64,000 bases of DNA. Source: Phytoseiulus persimilis (taxonomy: Eukaryota > Arthropoda > Arachnida > Mesostigmata > Phytoseiidae). The notes beneath the pieces are model-generated. The model ran no database searches. It was not told the origin of the DNA and was given only the letters and a program-made list of their open reading frames with translations. Where the stretch lies: NCBI GenBank assembly GCA_037576195.1, contig CM075101.1, positions 40,238,001 to 40,302,000 of the forward strand, written 5' to 3'. The position numbers and the translations under genes are program-made. Within the stretch, counting starts at the first letter, position 1, and every line of letters begins with the position of its first letter. Positions 59,580 to 64,000 of this stretch are shown in pieces.

Positions 59580-60310
59580 GAACGGTATCGGCGAGGGTGA
59601 GCGGGCTTCTGAACGGAATCCCTGATACCGCGCACCTCTGCCAAGGTCGACCGGAAGCACGGCACCCTCTCATACCCTCTAGCCCAGGAGTGGGCAACTT
59701 GGTGCGGCACGCGGACCGCAGTGCAGAGCACCATCGCGGCCGTGCAAACCTACGGGCTGCCACAGGAAACGTATCTCAGCGAGCTCGAAGTATTCCCAAT
59801 CCATGTGACATCTCTCCGAACAGCGACATCCGGAAAAGATGAGGTTTCAAGCTCAGGAATCGTTTCCTTGGGGTGCATCAGAAACCTGAGCTCCAGGAAA
59901 ATCACGATGCCTCGATGTGCCTATCGAAGAGTGAACACTCGACTCACTCGTCCACCAAGTTGAGGAGACTCACTCAGGTTGGGGAAGATCGTAGGAAATG
60001 TTGAATCTTTTTTTCATAGAAGCGATCCGGCGATTTCAAGCGCTTGTTGCACAGGGCCCTGCTCAAACACAGTGGTCCACTCGCAAGGGTTGGGTCGCAA
60101 TATGCCCACCCCTGCTCTAGCCAATATTCTAACCGGCCACGGATCTTCCGGGACGTACTTCCACAGGATCAAGAAAATTCCGAGCTCCACCTGCCTCCTC
60201 GGTGACGCCGGCTTGCCGGATAGCCCTGCACACACCTTCGAGTCTTGCACGGATTTTGCAGACATCAGAGCAGCCTTCCTCCGGAAGAACAACCTCTATC
60301 TCCCGTGCCA
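59580..60310 (+). pseudogene. LINE ORF2 3' relic, split by a MITE
   Basis: If the MITE at 59685-60114 and one copy of its 8-bp duplication are ignored, the two sides join in one frame: AKVDRKHGTLSYPLAN followed by ILTGHGSSGTYFHRI, then SSTCLLGDAGLPDSPAHTF and ESCTDFADIRAAF. LTGHG followed by a cysteine/histidine finger is the C-terminal signature of R1/Jockey-type ORF2 proteins, also seen in the LINE at 51.9-56.0 kb. An in-frame stop lies upstream (near 59610), so the copy was already decayed. Coding-like text back to about 59300 may belong to it. Confidence 0.65.
59677..60122. mobile_element. hAT-type MITE, 430 bp, with 8-bp target duplication
   Basis: The element 59685-60114 begins CAGGAGTGGGCAACTTG and ends with ATATGCCCACCCCTG (reverse complement CAGGGGTGGGCATAT). 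It is flanked by a perfect 8-bp duplication CTCTAGCC (59677-59684 and 60115-60122). CAGGGGTGGGCA termini and 8-bp duplications are hAT hallmarks. There is no transposase. It is inserted in a LINE relic and so is younger than it. Confidence 0.9.
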
Positions 60311-60334
60311 TTCTAACGCCTCCGGGAACCCCAG

Positions 60335-60520
60335 AAGTATGGTCAGATCGACCCCCATGGACCATAAAATGTATGGTCCAAACGACGTCGAAATCACCTC
60401 CATGGACCCCGAGAAGTGCGGTCAGATCGACGTCGGAATCATCCCTATGGACAACAAAAAGTATTGTCAGATTGACGTCGCGATCACCTCCAGGGACCCC
60501 GAAAAGTATGGTCGGTACTT
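60335..60520 (+). repeat. Diverged 45-bp tandem repeat, about four units
   Basis: Units read AGTATGGTCAGATTGACGTC then GCGATCACCTCCAGGGACCCCGAAA (45 bp), repeated with substitutions. The unit length, TCAGAT core and GAATCACC/GATCACC words tie it to the 45-bp family at 35.5 and 51.6 kb. Orientation is opposite to the array at 58.96-59.2 kb, so the two could be arms of an older foldback enclosing the LINE relic. Confidence 0.8.
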
Positions 60521-60991
60521 GTTTCTTGGGCCCCCTCTTCGGAAGCGGCGCGAAAACCAGCCTGAATGGCGAGCTCTCAGCCCCTCAACGGGCGGCGCAG
60601 GCGGAGAGGAGGCGGGCGAAAGGTAGACGAAGCGGTACACAGGATCCATGCTAGGTTGGACCTCCGCCCGTGGCATGTTGCCAGCCGCTCCAGCCCCCGT
60701 GTCTTGACCGACCGTGTTTTTTGCTCCGCTTTCGAGGAGGGGGCCTAAGATACAAGTACCGAACTCGTTACGCACACTCAGAGTTTTAGGCCCCAGCGCC
60801 ATGATATAGCGCGTAGTTTGGGCCCCGAGCGGGAAATTTCGCCGACCCCTGCCGTAAACGAACTACCTCGAAGGTCGCAGCGAGGCGCGAAAGGGGTTGC
60901 TAGTCATGGAATAAATCATGTGAAACAAAAATTCAGCCAGTTTTTTTTTTCATGAGACTGGACGCTTTTTGACGAAAAGTGAGATTGAGAA
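60521..60991. other. G/C-rich repeat-like sequence, origin unclear
   Basis: Words such as GGCCCC recur, and CGCCGACCCCTG at 60839-60850 resembles a hAT right end. No matching left end or flanking duplication was found. A T run lies near 60941-60949. Confidence 0.35.
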
Positions 60992-61799
60992 CTAGAACGA
61001 GTTGGTTCGTGGGAACCTACACAAACTCACACCCTCAGCGCTATCTCGCTCTCTCAGACGTTCAGCAAATCTCATATGAGCTTCCAGAGCTTTCTGAAGT
61101 TGTGCCTTAGTGCCCCAAGTGTACAAACTCATGATGTCGAAGTTCCTGCCATCCACTTTATCACCAAACTCATTCAAACAACTTTTGACTTCATAGGGGA
61201 TCATCTGCGTTCTTGCTGATGGCCAAGCGGCTCCGAGTGGCTGGTTTTGTTGATTGCTTCGCTTCTCAGCAGGTGCGAGAGCTGTCTTCGGCCTCCCGGT
61301 AATCGGGACGGCGTCCATCTCAATTCGTTTGCCTTCAGGCAGCAGTCTACTCTCTGAGCCAGCTGCGCTGCTAAGAGACTCGGAGCTTCGTTCTCGCTTC
61401 ACACAATTTTCATATCTGAGGTCATTGGCCGTGTTGCTTGGTTCGATTACGTTCGACGACTCGTCAAGCATGCTTTCGTAGTCAGAAACGACCGAGAGGT
61501 TGTCATCTGTGACCCGAAAAGAGAATCAATAATCATTTTCTCAATGGCATAGCGTTTCCGGATGATGTGCAGGCCGCATTTTCAGTTGAGATGCCTGGAT
61601 ATTCCAGGCGTGAAATAGTTCCGGTCCTACCTGAAATCGGCTCGAATCCACTCCCGAAATCTTCTCCTTCGTCACTACTCACAGGGTCGAGGAGCATCTC
61701 CAAACTCATCAGCTGCTCATTCGGAATCAGACGCAGCAAATATTTATCGAGAGCCAAGCAAACTCGCATGAAGAATTCGTTGTCTTCTGGTGAATCCAT
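60992..61799 (-). CDS. Two-exon gene, 227-aa protein of unknown function
   Basis: Exon 1 (61799-61631) starts at an ATG directly preceded by an in-frame TGA and reads MDSPEDNEFFMRVCLALDKY, then LLRLIPNEQLMSLEMLLDPV. It ends ATT TCA G|GTAGGA. A 124-bp intron (61630-61507) ends TTTTCGGGTCACAG. Exon 2 (61506-60992) completes the split codon as aspartate and is open for 171 further residues to TAG. The middle is acidic, serine rich and disordered-looking. The C-terminal part has a more ordered, helical look (MIPYEVKSCLNEFGDKV, then TKAQLQKALEAHMRFAERLR). No signal peptide or membrane segment is seen. I recognise no family; a nuclear or cytoplasmic scaffold-type protein would fit but is a guess. 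Confidence 0.72.
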
Positions 61800-62995
61800 T
61801 CAAGGTGGTGATTACGGTGCAGTAACGAGGAGTTCGGCTCGCGGAGCTCACGGCGGCTCGCTTTTGCACCCCGATTCCATTTCTGCAACTTCAACCAGGA
61901 ACATCCTCGTTTCACCCGCTGCGTTCCGTTGGGGAGTCCTAAAACGTAGGCCTTGGAAAATCAGATGAGAATCAACGTGGTCATGGAGACCCAGTAGAAC
62001 ACTGGGATGTACAATCGAGGAGCTCGAGAGATTTCTCTGATACAGCGTTTATATGAAGCCAATCGTCAGTCCGAAAGTTCCAGGAGCCACACACGAAGGT
62101 TGCAGGTCTCGGTGGTGCTGACAATTTGACTGCTGATTCTGTGGATGATGGGGAAATCGATGCGTTCCTGCAATCTCTGACGTCTTCTCCAAGTTCATCA
62201 AGCGGTGCAGTGCCGTGACCAGACAAGGTGCCGCCCGGGGTTTAGGTCAGAAAACGTCAGAGAGTCTGGGCTCTTTCAACAGTCACCAAATCGGAGCGAC
62301 AGTTGTAGAGGAGGGAGAAGGAGGTCGTAAACCACTACCACAGAAAAAAATTAGTGGCGACTCGCGTTCTGGACTCCAGGCCGGCGGGTCGCTTGGCTCG
62401 TTGCTCGGTCGACCCATCAACCGAAGTTCCTACCGTTTCGGGGAGTCTCCGTTTGCCTCCGATTCTTCAGAGCACAGCTGCCAGCACATGGTCTCCGTAT
62501 CCCTGGAGACCTGTTCGTCGTGACAGGAGTCAATATTTGCGACGGAGGTGATCGCTTCGACCATCTGGTGCGTTGATCGCACCCAGGTGAGCCTGCTTTC
62601 ATTAGAGAAACAGAGGAGGAAATCCGCGGTGAAAAAAATGCTTCTAGGAAACTTCGCCCGCAACTTAGGTCGATTTGTTCGAATTTTCAGATGGATTCAC
62701 GACAAGCGATCGACACTCGAAATTTCATAGGCTTAACGATGAATTATTGAGCGATCCACAACCGGCCGGCTTCCACAAATTTCGAAAGATCACTGGACGT
62801 CACCGGGAAACCATCCGTCAATGAGACTCGGATCAATTACACAGAATCTGAATCAAGTGAAACCACCCGCTGTAATTCGTTCGGAGCATCCTTGGAGTTT
62901 CAAGAGTCAATCGAGCTCAAATTTTCTTGTGAAAGTCGAGTGACTCTATCACAGTGGTTGGCCACGCCGACGCCGGAGCTGTTCGTGAATCTAAG
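61800..62995. other. Region with weak coding-like fragments, unresolved
   Basis: A plus-strand frame from 62007 begins MYNRGAREISLIQRLYEANR. Another plus-strand frame ends in DNLTADSVDDGEIDAFLQSL followed by a stop near 62218. A donor-like CACCCAG|GTGAGC (62585) and an acceptor-like GAATTTTCAG (about 62681-62690) also occur on the plus strand. I could not combine these into one model. Confidence 0.3.
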
Positions 62996-63130
62996 TACAG
63001 TAAAACCTGAGATGAGAACCACCTCTACAATAGGACATTTCAGGGTATCGGACCACTGAGTTCGGGCACCGATTTTTCCGGCCACAGAGATCCATTCATT
63101 TCAGACAAAGGGACCACCTGACTTACGTGA
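62996..63130 (+). repeat. Possible MITE remnant (CAGTAAAACCT-type end)
   Basis: TACAGTAAAACCTGAGATGA, then repeated GGACCACC words (around 63050, 63110 and 63143), resembles the end of widespread small DNA elements inserted at TA. No right-hand partner was found inside the window, so it is probably truncated. Confidence 0.35.
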
Positions 63131-63421
63131 TCACGGACCACCCCTTTCCAGAACCAGAGTTCCCGAGTCGGGTCGCAAAAAAAACGCCAAGCGGAGCCGC
63201 AGTTACCCGACACTGGGGCAGGTATCGTCGTTCTATGGTCTGCGAAGCCATCTCTGACTTCATATTCTATGAAGCGATTGCAAAACCTTCTCTTTAACCG
63301 CTCATAAATACCTCATGGAATCGCTCGTGCCCACGGCAAGGCGCACTCGATTTTTCTTCCGAATCGTGCGCATGGTCCCATTGACTGACTGAAGAATTAT
63401 GGACTCAGCGCGCTCAATTTA

Positions 63422-63733
63422 TTATGTTCGAGTCGCTCGATTCGCGGAATGAAATCGAGTCAACCGAAGTTCTGATCCAAGATGATGTTGTCCTAAGTTC
63501 TCAGTGGCCACGCTAAATCTCTTTGTAGTCGAAGGCTTTCCGAACGTTGGAGATGTTGTCTGAGTCGACTGCCTCAGCCGTGTGCAGTTTTCGCCGATGA
63601 CAAATTTCAACAAGCTCAAATCTCGTTCTGGCTGGACTGAGGTCACAGGAACTGTGATAAGGACATCGTAAACTTCTTTGAGCAGTGGACCGCGGGGTCC
63701 GTCATTTCGATACGACTTGAGCTCGCTGATCAA
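63422..63733 (-). pseudogene. hAT transposase C-terminal dimerisation domain, relic
   Basis: The frame reads PLLKEVYDVLITVPVTSVQP then ERDLSLLKFVIGENCTRLRQ, matching the conserved end of hAT transposases (pattern: L..ip.TSa..ERvFS......R.rL). FS is replaced by LS and the frame drifts after RLRQST. The rest of the transposase is not visible in the remaining sequence to the right edge. It is a degenerate fragment. Confidence 0.6.
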
Positions 63734-64000
63734 GCTCGCACGAATGACCGAATTCCGCCAGAAGAGAGTTGAAGCCGGTGCCTCCGAAAATACTCAGAAA
63801 CACGACTCCGAAATACGAAGTGCTTGTCTATCTCAGCCCTTTCTCGCGCACAGAAACCTCATTACGACGCTTTGCATCAGACGGAGAGAGGGGATCCAAG
63901 CTATTGACACCCCTTTATTTTCGAGGAGGAACACGACGAAATGAATTTTCACGTTTCTTTCAAGGAGTACTATTTGGAGAGTTTCGGGCATCGCAATGCT
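63734..64000. other. Right edge of window, nothing recognised
   Basis: One plus-strand open frame (63678-63944) overlaps the hAT relic and has no domain. Confidence 0.4.

Noticed and set aside
60839-60858. GACCCCTG as the right end of another hAT element
   Set aside because: The following 8 bp (CCGTAAAC) have no matching copy upstream, and no inverted partner was found.
62952-62965. CAGTGGTTGGCCAC as a hAT left end
   Set aside because: Short resemblance only; no partner terminus or duplication seen.
1-64000. CRISPR arrays, bacterial operons, rRNA genes
   Set aside because: Repeats present are 45-bp direct tandem units without spacers, coding exons are spliced, and no rRNA-like sequence was seen.

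Overview
This window is eukaryotic nuclear DNA, most likely from an arthropod. The clearest ancestral gene is a TLX/C15-type homeobox gene, split by a 15.1 kb intron. Other coding exons use GT..AG introns, mostly about 44 to 125 bp long. The mobile elements are typical of arthropods: an R1-clade LINE, Tc1 and hAT. Base composition is near 50% GC. A chelicerate such as a mite would fit, but that is inference. There are no bacterial operons, rRNA genes, convincing tRNA genes or CRISPR arrays.

Layout. Positions 1-19.3 kb hold the last two recognisable exons of the homeobox gene (2962-3220 and 18322-18646, + strand), its giant intron with only simple repeats and small hairpins, and its 3' UTR. 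Positions 19.3-35.4 kb hold no recognisable transposon and a few candidate short-exon genes that I cannot name. The best of these are a 179-aa two-exon model at 30368-30981 (-) and a three-exon model ending at 29246 (+). Positions 35.4-36.5 kb hold a 1049-bp foldback hAT-type element with 8-bp target duplications, whose arms carry a 45-bp tandem repeat. Positions 41.7-42.9 kb hold a decayed reverse-transcriptase element. Positions 44.5-45.5 kb (-) hold a well-supported gene for a 239-aa secreted protein. Short candidate exons lie at 46.1-46.7 kb (+), and a seven-finger C2H2 zinc-finger gene at 48.3-49.1 kb (-).

From 50.6 kb the window is dense in mobile DNA: a 199-bp hAT MITE, an R1-clade LINE embedded in a 45-bp repeat array, an intact 1585-bp Tc1 element (DD34E transposase, doubled terminal repeats), and a LINE 3' relic split by a 430-bp hAT MITE and followed by diverged 45-bp repeats. 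A two-exon gene for a 227-aa protein (60992-61799, -) and a hAT transposase relic lie near the right edge.

The genes show no shared pathway. The main biological story is the 45-bp repeat family. It forms the arms of a hAT foldback, hosts an R1-clade LINE and recurs in diverged form at 59.0 and 60.4 kb.
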